From NCBI GenBank assembly GCA_016293975.1, contig JAEDCW010000023.1:1-26869 (forward strand): a DNA stretch of 26,869 bases, read 5' to 3'. The notes below the pieces were generated by a model. It was not told the origin of the DNA and made no database searches. It saw only the letters and a program-made list of their open reading frames with translations. Positions 15,443-24,411 of this stretch are shown piece by piece. The DNA comes from Clostridia bacterium. GTDB taxonomy: Bacteria; Bacillota; Clostridia; Christensenellales; CAG-138. Position 1 is the stretch's first letter; each line of letters begins with the position of its first letter. The translations under genes were made by a program, and so were the position numbers.

Positions 15443-16150
15443 CTACTGCATGGCTGTGATATCGCGGCGGAGCTGCCGTATTATGCGCTTTTCGAGCCTT
15501 GAAATGTAGCTTTGTGATATTCCGAGCATATCCGCGACCTGCTTTTGGGTGTATTCTTCGTTGCCGAACAGGCCGAAGCGAAGCTCCATGATGCGCTTTT
15601 CCCTGTCGTTGAGCCTCATAAGCGCCTTTAGGAGAAGTTGTTTGTCGACTTCATCCTCAAGCCTTTTAGATATGTCGTCGCTGTCTGTGCCGAGTATATC
15701 CGAGAGAAGCAGCTCGTTGCCGTCCCAATCGATATTCAATGGCTCATCTATGGATATCTCAAGGCGAAGCTTGCTCGTCTTTCTGAGGTGCATAAGTATC
15801 TCGTTTTCGATGCATCTCGAGGCGTAGGTCGCAAGCTTTATGCGCTTAGTTGCGTCAAATGTGTTGACTCCCTTGATAAGCCCTATCGCTCCTATAGACA
15901 CGAGGTCCTCCATGCCCACACCCGTATTCTCGAATTTCCTCGCAATGTAGGCTACGAGTCTGAGATTGCGCTCGATAAGCGTTCTCCTTACCGACGTGTC
16001 GCCCAAAATAAGCCTCTGCATGAGCGCTTCCTCCTCGTCCTTTGACAACGGAGGGGGGAGGGTGTCCGAGGATGTGAGATGCCCCAGAGTCCATGTGAGC
16101 ATGAACTTCTTGTAGAGCATATCCAAAAGACAAATGATAGCTTTTAACAT
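15443..16150 (-). CDS. sigE: RNA polymerase sporulation sigma factor, mother-cell early (pro-sigma-E)
   Basis: Sigma-E directs early mother-cell transcription after asymmetric division. The 235-residue product begins with an amphipathic, basic pro-sequence of about 25-27 residues, then LPPPLSKDEE, RNLRLVAYIARKFENTGVGMEDLVSIGAIGLIKGVNTFD (region 2, here read in parts), a -10-recognising IKLATYASRCIENEILM, DEPLNIDWDGNELLLSD, and the region 4 helix ISQSYISRLEKRI. These blocks match Bacillus sigma-E closely. The pro-sequence is removed by SpoIIGA, encoded immediately upstream. The start ATG 16150 has AGGAGG 7 nt upstream and overlaps the spoIIGA stop by 7 nt. sigG, which often follows, is not here; a DUF2156 gene is. 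Confidence 0.95.
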   Translation of the reverse strand: MLKAIICLLDMLYKKFMLTWTLGHLTSSDTLPPPLSKDEEEALMQRLILGDTSVRRTLIERNLRLVAYIARKFENTGVGMEDLVSIGAIGLIKGVNTFDATKRIKLATYASRCIENEILMHLRKTSKLRLEISIDEPLNIDWDGNELLLSDILGTDSDDISKRLEDEVDKQLLLKALMRLNDREKRIMELRFGLFGNEEYTQKQVADMLGISQSYISRLEKRIIRQLRRDITAMQ

Positions 16151-16929
16151 TGTAGTTCCTCCTTTATATCCGTTTCAATTATATATGGCAAAGCTGTCTC
16201 GGGCACGAGCGAGTCGGAAAGCTTCTGTGTCGACAATGCGACGAAAGCATCGCATGGGTGGGGTTTGCCGTCGTCAATTATCAGCTTTTCGGGGAAAAAA
16301 CCGTACAGTATAGCGTTTCCCGAAGCTGTCGTACAGGGAATGGGGAGTATTGCAAAGGGCAAAAGCTCGGGCGCATATAGTACTATCACACATTTTCCGC
16401 TCAAAGGCTCACAGAGCGTGTTTCCGCTGTCAACTATCCCCGAGACCTCCGTAACAGTGCCCTTGTGCTCGATTCTTATCCGTACACGCCTTACGGAATT
16501 CTTTCTTTGGATAGCGCGTATAAAACGCGGAAGGACTGCAATGAGAAGTGCTGTAAACAGTGCCACCCTCAGCTCCACGCCTCCGTAGACAACTCCGCCG
16601 CTTTCTCCTGACCCGAACATCGCCGCAATTGCGTATGCTGTACCCCCTGCAACCGCCGTAGACAAGAACACGGAAAGCACATTGAGGGCATATGCCTTTA
16701 TGCTGTGAAACGGAATTGCAAGCGACATAACGAGGAGCAGAACGGGCTTTAATATGGGTGTCATAAGCACGTGCAGATATGTTACCGAGAGCACGGCATA
16801 CACTCCTCCCAGAGCGGCAAATGCAATAAGCCTTCGTACAGTCGTCCGTCTTTTGAGAACAGCGGCGGCGAGTAGAAGGATGAGCAGGTTCATCACGAAA
16901 TTATCGATGAAGTAAAGCTCAATATACAT
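16144..16929 (-). CDS. spoIIGA: Sigma-E processing protease SpoIIGA
   Basis: A 261-residue membrane-embedded aspartic protease that cleaves pro-sigma-E at the division septum. The N-terminal half has about five membrane helices (MYIELYFIDNFVMNLL first), and the C-terminal half is a single retropepsin-like lobe with DSGN at D167 (compare D183 in Bacillus subtilis). As in the family, the enzyme presumably dimerises to complete the active site. ATG 16929 is chosen for AAGGAG 5 nt upstream; the longer in-frame start at 16965 has none. The gene overlaps sigE by 7 nt, so protease and substrate are made together. The upstream 138 nt are shared with a divergent gene and include a Spo0A-box-like TGACGAA (17011-17017). 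Confidence 0.93.
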   Translation of the reverse strand: MYIELYFIDNFVMNLLILLLAAAVLKRRTTVRRLIAFAALGGVYAVLSVTYLHVLMTPILKPVLLLVMSLAIPFHSIKAYALNVLSVFLSTAVAGGTAYAIAAMFGSGESGGVVYGGVELRVALFTALLIAVLPRFIRAIQRKNSVRRVRIRIEHKGTVTEVSGIVDSGNTLCEPLSGKCVIVLYAPELLPFAILPIPCTTASGNAILYGFFPEKLIIDDGKPHPCDAFVALSTQKLSDSLVPETALPYIIETDIKEELQC

Positions 16930-17010
16930 AGTCACTCCTTGTCGCTCCGATATTAACATATTCAAATGCAGTATATATGTAGAACACAGAGCGAAAAAAT
17001 AGCATGATAA

Positions 17011-17017
17011 TGACGAA
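17011..17017 (+). promoter_or_regulatory. Spo0A-box-like sequence between spoIIGA and the divergent gene
   Basis: TGACGAA differs from the 0A box TGTCGAA at one base. It lies about 82 nt upstream of the spoIIGA start codon, a reasonable distance for Spo0A activation as at Bacillus spoIIG. A TATACT -10-like box (minus strand, 16975-16970) lies downstream of it, but I find no matching -35. A 7-mer match alone is weak evidence. Confidence 0.3.
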
Positions 17018-17067
17018 GCATGCGTAAATGTAGTATGTAAGCTTTGCCGATTTCGGAGGTCTGTTTT

Positions 17068-18213
17068 ATGGGTAAACCCCTGTCAAAAAGAGTCATTATT
17101 ACCTGGGTAATACTTACTGCGGCAATGATCGTGTACATGGTTTATATGCCGTTCTTGATAAAGGACGGTGCGGACAAGAGCGAATATTACGGCTGGATGA
17201 AGAGCGAGCCGGAAGCGTTTACGGGGCAGATAACCGTGTGGCATATCGTGTCGTTCAAACCCTATGTCGGCTCCGCAGGCAACTGGTTGGCAAACTGCGC
17301 CGCCCCGATAGAAAAGAAGCACTTCGGCGTGTACTTCAAGGTGGAGGCGATGAGTACGGAGGATTGCGAGGCGCGCATGCAAAACGGCGAGAGAGCCGAT
17401 ATATACTCGTTTCCCGCGGGCTGGTGTTCGGGCGAGAAGCTTCGTACTATGAATCTCACACAAAAGCCCGCAATGAAAAGTTCATTTGTAAGCGCTGGCG
17501 AGTATGACGGCGAGCAGCATGCAATACCTTATCTCTACAGCGTGTATAATCTGCTGATAAGTAGCGCGATAGCGTCGGAGAAGAGCGTGCAGCTTCCGAG
17601 TGATGGCATGAGCGCAGAATTCGTGGCAGATACGGCAGAGAAACTCGACTTCTCGAGAAAGAGCGGCAGGGTATACGGAATGTCGGGGAATGCCGTGCTA
17701 GCGGCACTGTACGGCGTGCACGGGGACGTGACTCAAATCAACTCATTCAGGGACAGCGATGCCTCTATGGCATTTGCGGACATTAGATTTATGGGCGACC
17801 TCGACAGGTTAAACAAGCTCGGAAAAGGCATAGAGCACAGCTCATATACAGTGACCTGCTACACCGACTTGGTTCAATATATAGGTATAGACAGCGAGAC
17901 GGATGACAGCAAACTCTCGTACTGCAACGAGTTCATATCAAACGTATTGAGCGAAAAGATGCAGAGAACAATTCCAGAGCTCGGTGTGTTCTACACTGTG
18001 GAGCTGCCCGACGAGCTGGTTTTCGAGCAGGAGACCGTTCAAAAAATGTACGACGCAGCAAAGAATGTTCCGTTTGCAAACACGTTTGCGCTCTACGACA
18101 ATCGCGACGAGATATCGAGGCTTACCGCAGAGGCCCTCAAGGGCTCGGATGAGGCGAAAGGAAAGCTCATTAGCTTATTTTGCGAACTTGTAACGGGGTT
18201 CAAAATAGAGTAA
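17068..18213 (+). CDS. Membrane-anchored solute-binding-protein-like protein
   Basis: A 381-residue protein from ATG 17068 (GGAGG 8 nt upstream; the 17044 codon precedes that site). One N-terminal membrane helix (VIITWVILTAAMIVYMVYMPF) lacks a lipoprotein Cys, so it is probably an uncleaved anchor with the rest outside. The exported part starts GQITVWHIVSFKPYVG and continues through VEAMSTEDCEARMQNGERADIYSF and DGEQHAIPYLYSVYNLLIS. This is the strand-helix pattern of family 1 extracellular sugar-binding proteins, in a diverged and slightly short form. No ABC permease or ATPase gene is adjacent, so a transport role is not supported by context. It is divergent from spoIIGA and followed by murB with 40 nt between them. 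It could sense rather than import a ligand. Confidence 0.6.
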   Translation: MGKPLSKRVIITWVILTAAMIVYMVYMPFLIKDGADKSEYYGWMKSEPEAFTGQITVWHIVSFKPYVGSAGNWLANCAAPIEKKHFGVYFKVEAMSTEDCEARMQNGERADIYSFPAGWCSGEKLRTMNLTQKPAMKSSFVSAGEYDGEQHAIPYLYSVYNLLISSAIASEKSVQLPSDGMSAEFVADTAEKLDFSRKSGRVYGMSGNAVLAALYGVHGDVTQINSFRDSDASMAFADIRFMGDLDRLNKLGKGIEHSSYTVTCYTDLVQYIGIDSETDDSKLSYCNEFISNVLSEKMQRTIPELGVFYTVELPDELVFEQETVQKMYDAAKNVPFANTFALYDNRDEISRLTAEALKGSDEAKGKLISLFCELVTGFKIE

Positions 18214-18216
18214 AAT
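18188..18216 (+). promoter_or_regulatory. Sigma-A-type promoter of murB-rapZ-whiA-dnaE
   Basis: TTGTAA (18188-18193), 17 nt, TAAAAT (18211-18216). It overlaps the end of the preceding coding region, and predicts a start near 18223, 31 nt before the murB start codon. Confidence 0.6.
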
Positions 18217-18240
18217 GTATAAATGAAAGCATTTATATAT
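18215..18240 (+). repeat. AT-rich inverted repeat before the murB ribosome site
   Basis: ATGTATAAATG (18215-18225) and CATTTATATAT (18230-18240) pair over 11 bp, one of them G-U, with an AAAG loop. It ends immediately before GCGGAGG (18241-18247). It lacks a U-tract, so it is not a standard terminator. It overlaps the predicted -10 box and transcript start. Confidence 0.55.
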
Positions 18241-18253
18241 GCGGAGGTTTGAA

Positions 18254-19144
18254 TTGAGATTTGACGAATTGACTGCGAAATTCCACGCCAGGATACGCCG
18301 CAGTGTTCCTATGCGCGAGCATACGACATTCAGAATCGGAGGGCCTGCATTGGGCTTTTTTGAACCCGAAAGCTTTGAGGAGCTCTCAGACGTGCTCAAC
18401 ACAGCACATGAGCTGGACGTACCCGTATTCATAATGGGCAACGGCTCAAACCTGCTCGTGAGCGACAATGGGATAAAAGCGCTTGTGATCAAAATAGGCG
18501 AGTCATTGAGCGAAATAAACATCGATGGCAGTATTGTAACATCAGGTGCGGGAGCATTGCTTTCAAACGTGGCGAGACAGTCAATTGCAAGCGGACTGAT
18601 GGGGCTTGAACTGATATCGGGCATACCTGGCACAATAGGCGGCGCACTTGCGATGAATGCAGGCTCATACGGCGCTCAGATAGGCGACTTCGTGGTATCG
18701 GTAAAGGGTATCAAGAACGGAAAGCTTATTGAGTGCGATATAAGGGACGGAGACTTCGGCTACAGGACGAGTTCTTTCGGTGCGCCTGAGTTTATCGTAT
18801 GCGAGGCGACACTCGAATTAAAGCCCGATGACGGCGGCGCTGTGGGGCGCATGACGGAAACATCAAGGCTTCGCAGGGAGAAACAGCCGCTCGCGTATCC
18901 GAGCGCAGGAAGCGTGTTTAAGCGTCCTGAGGGGCATTTTGCAGGTGCATTGATAGATAACGCCGGGCTTAAGGGCTTTCAAATAGGCGGAGCGCAGGTT
19001 AGTGAACTCCATGCGGGTTTCATAGTAAACAAGGGCGGAGCCACCTGCAGCGACGTGCTTAATCTTATCTATCACATACAAAAGACAGTCTTTGACAAAT
19101 TCGGGGTTATGCTCGAAACGGAAGTAAAATACATAGGGGGCTAA
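18254..19144 (+). CDS. murB: UDP-N-acetylenolpyruvoylglucosamine reductase MurB
   Basis: MurB is the FAD- and NADPH-dependent enzyme that makes UDP-MurNAc for peptidoglycan, in the cytosol. The start is TTG 18254, since GGAGG at 18243-18247 lies 6 nt upstream; the ATG at 18239 overlaps that site and the hairpin before it. The product has 296 residues. Motifs are MREHTTFRIGGPA, IMGNGSNLLVSD, SGIPGTIGGALAMNAGSYG (FAD contacts), FGYRTSSF, YPSAGSVFKRP with the catalytic Ser, and LETEVKYIG with the catalytic Glu near the end. The pattern suits the shorter type II MurB of Gram-positives. It opens a compact run: rapZ starts 1 nt after its stop, as in Bacillus and many Clostridia. Confidence 0.96.
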   Translation: MRFDELTAKFHARIRRSVPMREHTTFRIGGPALGFFEPESFEELSDVLNTAHELDVPVFIMGNGSNLLVSDNGIKALVIKIGESLSEINIDGSIVTSGAGALLSNVARQSIASGLMGLELISGIPGTIGGALAMNAGSYGAQIGDFVVSVKGIKNGKLIECDIRDGDFGYRTSSFGAPEFIVCEATLELKPDDGGAVGRMTETSRLRREKQPLAYPSAGSVFKRPEGHFAGALIDNAGLKGFQIGGAQVSELHAGFIVNKGGATCSDVLNLIYHIQKTVFDKFGVMLETEVKYIGG

Positions 19145-19145
19145 A

Positions 19146-20027
19146 ATGTACATACTCGTCGTTACAGGTCTTTCCGGTGCAGGAAAATCAAATGTTCTGC
19201 GTCTTTTGGAGGATATGGATTTCTACTGTGTGGATAATATGCCAACAAAAATGATTCCATCGTTTATTGAGTTGTGCCGTACAAATAACCCTCCTGTGGA
19301 GAGGGCGGCTATCGTTATCGATAGCAGGGAGAGCGTTTTTAAGCACGACACAGTAAACATACTCGACACTCTCGACAAGGAGAATGTGCGCTATGAAATA
19401 CTGTTCCTTGACTGCAAGGAGGATGTGCTCATAAGGCGATACAGTGAGACGAGGAGACGTCATCCTATGAGCGCAAGTATAGACGACGGCATGAGGATAG
19501 AGCGCGAGATGCTTCAGCCGCTCAAGGAGAGGGCAAACTACGTCATAGACACGAGCGAATTGAAGCCCATTGACCTCAAAAAGCGGATAATAGCTCTGCA
19601 CGTCGACCAGGGTGAGAAAAAGTTCAGACTTATAGTGTCGAGCTTTGGCTTCAAGAGAGGCGTGCCTGCGGATGCGGACATGATATTTGATATGAGATTT
19701 ACGAAGAATCCGTTCTACGAGGAGAGCCTCAGAGAGCAGTCCGGACTGGACAAGCCCGTTGCGGACTATATAAAGCGATCCGACGCGATAGAGCCTTTTT
19801 TGGATTCCGTGGAGAAGATGCTACGAAATCTCATACCATGTTTTATCGATAACGATAAACACAGGCTCATGGTCGCATTCGGCTGTACAGGTGGGAGACA
19901 CCGCTCGGTGTTTGCGGCGAATTCCATATACGAAAGAATGAAAGACGATTTCGATGCGATAGCTGTGCACAGGGATCTCGAAACCGAAGCACAGGATATC
20001 GGGGGACGTTTTAAGAAGGAGAACTGA
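19146..20027 (+). CDS. rapZ: RapZ/YvcJ-family nucleotide-binding protein
   Basis: A 293-residue P-loop protein. The Walker A motif is GLSGAGKS at the N-terminus, followed by FYCVDNMPTKMIP. The C-terminal domain carries the conserved GCTGGRHRSV. In Escherichia coli, RapZ binds small RNAs to control GlmS and thus amino-sugar supply. In Gram-positives (YvcJ) it binds ATP and GTP, and its exact role is less clear; competence and envelope links have been proposed. Being next to murB suits an amino-sugar or wall connection. ATG 19146 lies 1 nt after the murB stop, with AGGGGG as ribosome site. whiA starts within its stop codon (TGATG). yvcK, normally the next gene, is missing. Confidence 0.93.
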   Translation: MYILVVTGLSGAGKSNVLRLLEDMDFYCVDNMPTKMIPSFIELCRTNNPPVERAAIVIDSRESVFKHDTVNILDTLDKENVRYEILFLDCKEDVLIRRYSETRRRHPMSASIDDGMRIEREMLQPLKERANYVIDTSELKPIDLKKRIIALHVDQGEKKFRLIVSSFGFKRGVPADADMIFDMRFTKNPFYEESLREQSGLDKPVADYIKRSDAIEPFLDSVEKMLRNLIPCFIDNDKHRLMVAFGCTGGRHRSVFAANSIYERMKDDFDAIAVHRDLETEAQDIGGRFKKEN

Positions 20028-20962
20028 TGTCTTTTTCCTCCGTAACAAAGGATGAACTTACCACATTGAAGCTCAAGGGCGAGAGCGCATCTCGTGCCGC
20101 CCTTCTTGCGCTTACAAAAACTGCGGGAAGTCTTATCATATCAAACGGCTCAATGGCGATACAGTACACAACAGAGAGCTACAGCGTGGCAAAGTTTACT
20201 TCAAAGTTAGCTTCGAGGCTGTATGCTGTTGAGGCGTCCGTGGCAGTTACCGAAAAGACGGGGCGTGCCGCGAGAAACGTAATCGTTACGGTCGAAGGGA
20301 GCGGTTGCGCGGAGCTTATCTCGGATTCGGGGCTGTTTTCGCTCGACGAGGGCAATGCTGGAATAGATCCTGCGAGAATCAGCGGAGATACGTATAAGAT
20401 AGCGTTTGTTCGAGGGGCGTTTTTGGGAGCGGGCTCTGTAAATGAGCCTACCAGGGGATATAATCTCGAAATAGTTTGCAGGGAGACTGAGCTGTCGAAG
20501 CTACTCATCGGTATGCTTTCGGAACACGGCATAGCGGCAAAGACCCGCAAGCGCAAGGAAACGCATGTACTTTATATAAAAGATGCCGACATGATAAGCG
20601 GCTTTCTTGCGCTCATAGGGGCATCGGATGCGGCACTAAGGCTCGAGGAGGTAAGAACGCTCAAGAGCATAAGCAATAATATAAACAGGGTCGGAAACTG
20701 CGATGTCGCAAATATGCAGAAGACTGCCGAAACCGCGGCGATTCAATCGAAGAGCATAGAGCTGATTGCAAAGGTCTACGGACTTGAAAGACTGCCAAAC
20801 GAACTGAGGCAGATTGCCGAGGCGAGGCTCAACAACAGAGAGGCGTCGCTTACATCGCTCGCAGAGGAGTTGGAGATAGGCCGCTCGGCTGTGAACTACA
20901 GACTGCAGAAGCTTATGAAGCTTGCAGAAGAGCTAAGGTTCAAATACGGGGAGGGAAGCTGA
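20027..20962 (+). CDS. whiA: WhiA family DNA-binding / cell-division regulator
   Basis: A 311-residue protein with the two-part WhiA architecture. The N-terminal region resembles a LAGLIDADG homing endonuclease but lacks nuclease residues (FVRGAFLGAGSVNEPTRGYNLEI and YIKDADMISGFLALIGASD-type segments). The C-terminal helix-turn-helix contains LTSLAEELEIGRSAVNYRLQKL. In Streptomyces it controls sporulation-septation genes; in Bacillus it influences division and chromosome segregation. Its ATG overlaps the rapZ stop by 1 nt and its TGA overlaps the dnaE ATG by 1 nt, so it is coupled to both. The conserved asparagine-rich turn SNNINRVGNCDVANMQKT, a hallmark of the family, is intact. Confidence 0.95.
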   Translation: MSFSSVTKDELTTLKLKGESASRAALLALTKTAGSLIISNGSMAIQYTTESYSVAKFTSKLASRLYAVEASVAVTEKTGRAARNVIVTVEGSGCAELISDSGLFSLDEGNAGIDPARISGDTYKIAFVRGAFLGAGSVNEPTRGYNLEIVCRETELSKLLIGMLSEHGIAAKTRKRKETHVLYIKDADMISGFLALIGASDAALRLEEVRTLKSISNNINRVGNCDVANMQKTAETAAIQSKSIELIAKVYGLERLPNELRQIAEARLNNREASLTSLAEELEIGRSAVNYRLQKLMKLAEELRFKYGEGS

Positions 20963-23900
20963 TGGCGTTTACCCACTTGCATGTACATACTCAATACAGC
21001 TTGCTTGATGGAGCTTCACGCATAACCGAGCTCGTTGACAAGGCAAAGTCGCTTGACATGACGGCCATTGCCATAACCGATCACGGCGTATTGTATGGTG
21101 TTATCGATTTTTATAAGGCGTGCAAGAATGCCGGAATAAAACCCATACTCGGCATGGAGGCTTATGTTGCCCCGAAATCCATGGAATCCAGAGAGGGATT
21201 GCGAGAGTATGCCCACCTCATATTGCTTGCCAAGGACGATGTCGGCTATCACAATCTGATGAAGCTTTCATCGCTTGCGTTTATTAAGGGTTATTACTAT
21301 AAACCGAGAATAGATTACAATTTGCTCGAAGAATACTCCGAAGGGCTCATATGCCTATCGGCATGTCTTGCCGGCGATATACCTTCTCTTTTGCTGAAGG
21401 GCAAGTACGACGAAGCGGATGCGCTTGCAAGCAGACTCAAGGACATATTCAGGGATGATTTTTACATAGAGCTCCAGAATCACGGGCTCGACGACCAGCT
21501 CACGGTACTGCCGAGGCTCGCGGACCTCGCAAAGCGGCTCGGAATTAAGACCGTTGCTACAAATGACGTTCATTACGTTAACAAAGAGGATGCGGAGGCA
21601 CAGGATGTACTGCTCTGCATACAGACAGGTCGCTATGTAGACGAAGAAAACAGAATGCGCATGAGCGCCGATGAATTCTACCTCAAGAGTGAGGATGAGA
21701 TGAAAAAGGTGCTGTTTGAATACAGGGAGTCGCTTGAGACCACGAACGAAATTGCCGAAAAGTGCAATGTCGAGATAGTTTTCGGTGAGAGGAGGCTGCC
21801 CAATTTTGAGGTGCCCGAGGATTACACGAGTGACGGATACCTCCGTATGCTCTGCGAAAAGGGACTTGCCGAGCGGATTCCCGATTTCAGCGAAACGGAA
21901 AAGCAGAGGATGGACTATGAGCTGTCCGTTATAAGCAAAATGGGCTTCTCAAACTATTTCCTCATAGTAGCGGACTTTATCTCGTTTGCAAGGCGAAACG
22001 ACATAGTCGTAGGACCGGGCAGGGGAAGCGGCGTTGGAAGCCTTGTGGCATATTGCTTGGGCATAACCGGCGTTAATCCGCTTAAATACGGCCTGCTGTT
22101 TGAGAGGCTTTTAAACCCTGAGAGGGTATCAATGCCCGATATAGACGTAGACTTCTGCTTTGAGAGAAGGCAGGAAGTAATAGACTATGTTACGCAAAAG
22201 TATGGCAAAGATCATGTGGCGCAGATAATCACATTCGGTACTATGGCAGCAAAAGCCGCAGTCAAGGACGTGGGACGCGCGCTCCATATGCCGTATGCGG
22301 AGGTCGACAGGATAGCGAAGCTCATACCAAACGAGCTCAACATGACGCTTGACAAGGCGCTTGAGTTGTCGGCGGAGCTCAGAGAGCTGTGTACGATAAA
22401 CCCTCAAGTGGAAAGACTCATAAAGCTGAGTAAGAGGCTCGAGGGACTTCCGAGGCACTCTTCTACACACGCGGCGGGCGTAGTGATCGCGTCAAAGCCC
22501 ATAGTGGAGTACGTACCTCTGCAGAAAAATGACGATTCGGCTATAACGACGCAGTTCACGATGGGAACTATAGAGGAGCTTGGGCTGCTCAAGATGGACT
22601 TTCTTGGGCTCAGGACGCTTACTGTTATACGCGACACACTGCGCTATATAGCAGACAGCGGCAAGGAAGTTCCTGATATGGAGAAGCTCGAGTTTAACGA
22701 CCAGCGAGTATACGAGATGATCACTCAGGGGGATACGGACGGGGTATTTCAGTTGGAGTCGAGCGGCATGCGTCAGTTTATGACAAAGCTCTGCCCGGAT
22801 TGCCTTGAAGACTTAATAGCGGGAATTTCGCTGTACAGACCGGGCCCTATGGAGCAAATCCCGAGATACCTAAACGGCAAGCACGACAGCGCATCGATAC
22901 AATACGCGCATGAAAAACTAAGACCCATACTTGAGAACACATATGGTTGTATGGTCTATCAGGAGCAGGTAATGCAGATAGTACGCGACCTTGCAGGCTA
23001 TTCTATGGGACGAAGCGACCTGATTAGGCGTGCCATGAGCAAGAAGAAGCACGACGTCATGGTAAAGGAGAGGAAGAACTTCCTTTACGGCATAAAAGAA
23101 GACGGAGTGCCAGGAGCGATCGCAAACGGTGTCCCCGAGGCGGTCGCAAACAGAATATTCGATGAGATGATGGATTTTGCGTCGTATGCGTTCAACAAAT
23201 CCCATGCCGCCGCGTATGCGGTAGTTGCGTACAGGACGGCGTACCTCAAGTGCTATTACCCCGTGGAGTTCATGACTGCGCTTATAAACAGCTTTTTGGG
23301 GACGCCCGACAAGATATCACAGTACATAAACTGCGTCCGTCAGGCGGGTATTAGACTGCTTCCGCCCCATGTGAACAAGAGCCAAACTCGTTTCAGCGTA
23401 GAGGACGGGAATATCCGTTTCGGAATGTCCGCGATTAAAAACGTCGGCGAGAAGGTCATGGACGATATGCTTGATGAGAGGCGCGAGCATGGAAACTTCA
23501 CGAGTCTCAGGGAATTTGTCAGCAGGGTAACGGGCATAAACAAGCGCATGATAGAGAGCTTGATTAAGGCAGGCTGTTTCGACGGTCTGGGCGCAAACAG
23601 GGCGCAACTGCTCGCTTGCTACGAGTCCATAGTAGACGGAGAGGCGGGAAGCAGGAAGCTTCGCGATTCGGGTCAGCTTTCGTTGTTCGACATAGTGGGT
23701 TTTGCAGATCCGTCATTTGCCATGGATGAGATGCCCGATATCGAGGAGTTTTCTTCGAGGGTGCTCTATACTATGGAAAAGGAAGTGACAGGCGCATTCA
23801 TAAGTGGTCATCCGCTCATCGATTTCAAAAAAGAATTGGAAAAAATGAGCATAACGGCTTCCGAACTCGCAGGGCACGAGGATGACGATAATAACATTTT

Positions 23901-24408
23901 GCTTAGGGATGGAGAGAATGTTAAAATCGGTGGCATAATAACATCTGTCAAGAAAAAGAGCACCCGTGCCGGCAATGCGATGATGGCGTACATAACGCTC
24001 GAAGACATGACGGGCTCTGTAGAAGCGGTGGCTTTCCCGTTTGTTTTGGAGAAATACGGCGCACTGCTGATAAATGACAGCATCGTGTGTATACACGGCA
24101 AGATAAACGTTCGCGAAGGTCAGGGTACGAGTCTCCTCATAGACGAGGTAGAGCCGCTTTCGCAGGTAAGGCAGCGCTCAAGGCTTTATCTTAGGGTGGA
24201 TGAGAAGACGGAGCACATGCTTCCTGCGGTGTACGACATGATACGCCGCTATAAGGGCAACAGTGAAGTTGTGGTGAGAAACGAGGTAACGAAGAAGACG
24301 TCGCTTGCACCGAAATCCATGTGTGTGAACGCGAGCGAAGCCCTGCTTAGAGACCTCAAGGAAATGCTTGGTGAGGAAAGTGTGCGGCTTGTAACTAACA
24401 ATGCATGA
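20962..24408 (+). CDS. dnaE: DNA polymerase III alpha subunit DnaE
   Basis: A 1148-residue replicative polymerase subunit. The N-terminal PHP domain has HLHVHTQYSLLDG (H5, H7, H9) and ITDHGVLYG, so its metal-binding residues look intact and it may proofread. Polymerase aspartates are in PDIDVDF (D393, D395) and KMDFLGLRTL (D546). The helix-hairpin-helix region lies near residues 830-870. An OB-fold follows (VKIGGIITSVKKKSTRAGNAMMAYITLEDMTG in sections). The length matches DnaE1 of other bacteria rather than PolC, which Firmicutes usually also carry elsewhere. The ATG overlaps the whiA stop, so it is co-translated with the murB run; a separate promoter for pfkA follows its end. No frameshift or missing motif is visible. 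Confidence 0.96.
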   Translation: MAFTHLHVHTQYSLLDGASRITELVDKAKSLDMTAIAITDHGVLYGVIDFYKACKNAGIKPILGMEAYVAPKSMESREGLREYAHLILLAKDDVGYHNLMKLSSLAFIKGYYYKPRIDYNLLEEYSEGLICLSACLAGDIPSLLLKGKYDEADALASRLKDIFRDDFYIELQNHGLDDQLTVLPRLADLAKRLGIKTVATNDVHYVNKEDAEAQDVLLCIQTGRYVDEENRMRMSADEFYLKSEDEMKKVLFEYRESLETTNEIAEKCNVEIVFGERRLPNFEVPEDYTSDGYLRMLCEKGLAERIPDFSETEKQRMDYELSVISKMGFSNYFLIVADFISFARRNDIVVGPGRGSGVGSLVAYCLGITGVNPLKYGLLFERLLNPERVSMPDIDVDFCFERRQEVIDYVTQKYGKDHVAQIITFGTMAAKAAVKDVGRALHMPYAEVDRIAKLIPNELNMTLDKALELSAELRELCTINPQVERLIKLSKRLEGLPRHSSTHAAGVVIASKPIVEYVPLQKNDDSAITTQFTMGTIEELGLLKMDFLGLRTLTVIRDTLRYIADSGKEVPDMEKLEFNDQRVYEMITQGDTDGVFQLESSGMRQFMTKLCPDCLEDLIAGISLYRPGPMEQIPRYLNGKHDSASIQYAHEKLRPILENTYGCMVYQEQVMQIVRDLAGYSMGRSDLIRRAMSKKKHDVMVKERKNFLYGIKEDGVPGAIANGVPEAVANRIFDEMMDFASYAFNKSHAAAYAVVAYRTAYLKCYYPVEFMTALINSFLGTPDKISQYINCVRQAGIRLLPPHVNKSQTRFSVEDGNIRFGMSAIKNVGEKVMDDMLDERREHGNFTSLREFVSRVTGINKRMIESLIKAGCFDGLGANRAQLLACYESIVDGEAGSRKLRDSGQLSLFDIVGFADPSFAMDEMPDIEEFSSRVLYTMEKEVTGAFISGHPLIDFKKELEKMSITASELAGHEDDDNNILLRDGENVKIGGIITSVKKKSTRAGNAMMAYITLEDMTGSVEAVAFPFVLEKYGALLINDSIVCIHGKINVREGQGTSLLIDEVEPLSQVRQRSRLYLRVDEKTEHMLPAVYDMIRRYKGNSEVVVRNEVTKKTSLAPKSMCVNASEALLRDLKEMLGEESVRLVTNNA

Positions 24409-24411
24409 TTA

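Noticed and set aside
16939..16967. TTGTCG-N17-TCAAAT as promoter for the solute-binding-like gene
   Set aside because: The -10 box is poor, the site overlaps the spoIIGA ribosome-site region, and it would leave a leader of about 94 nt.
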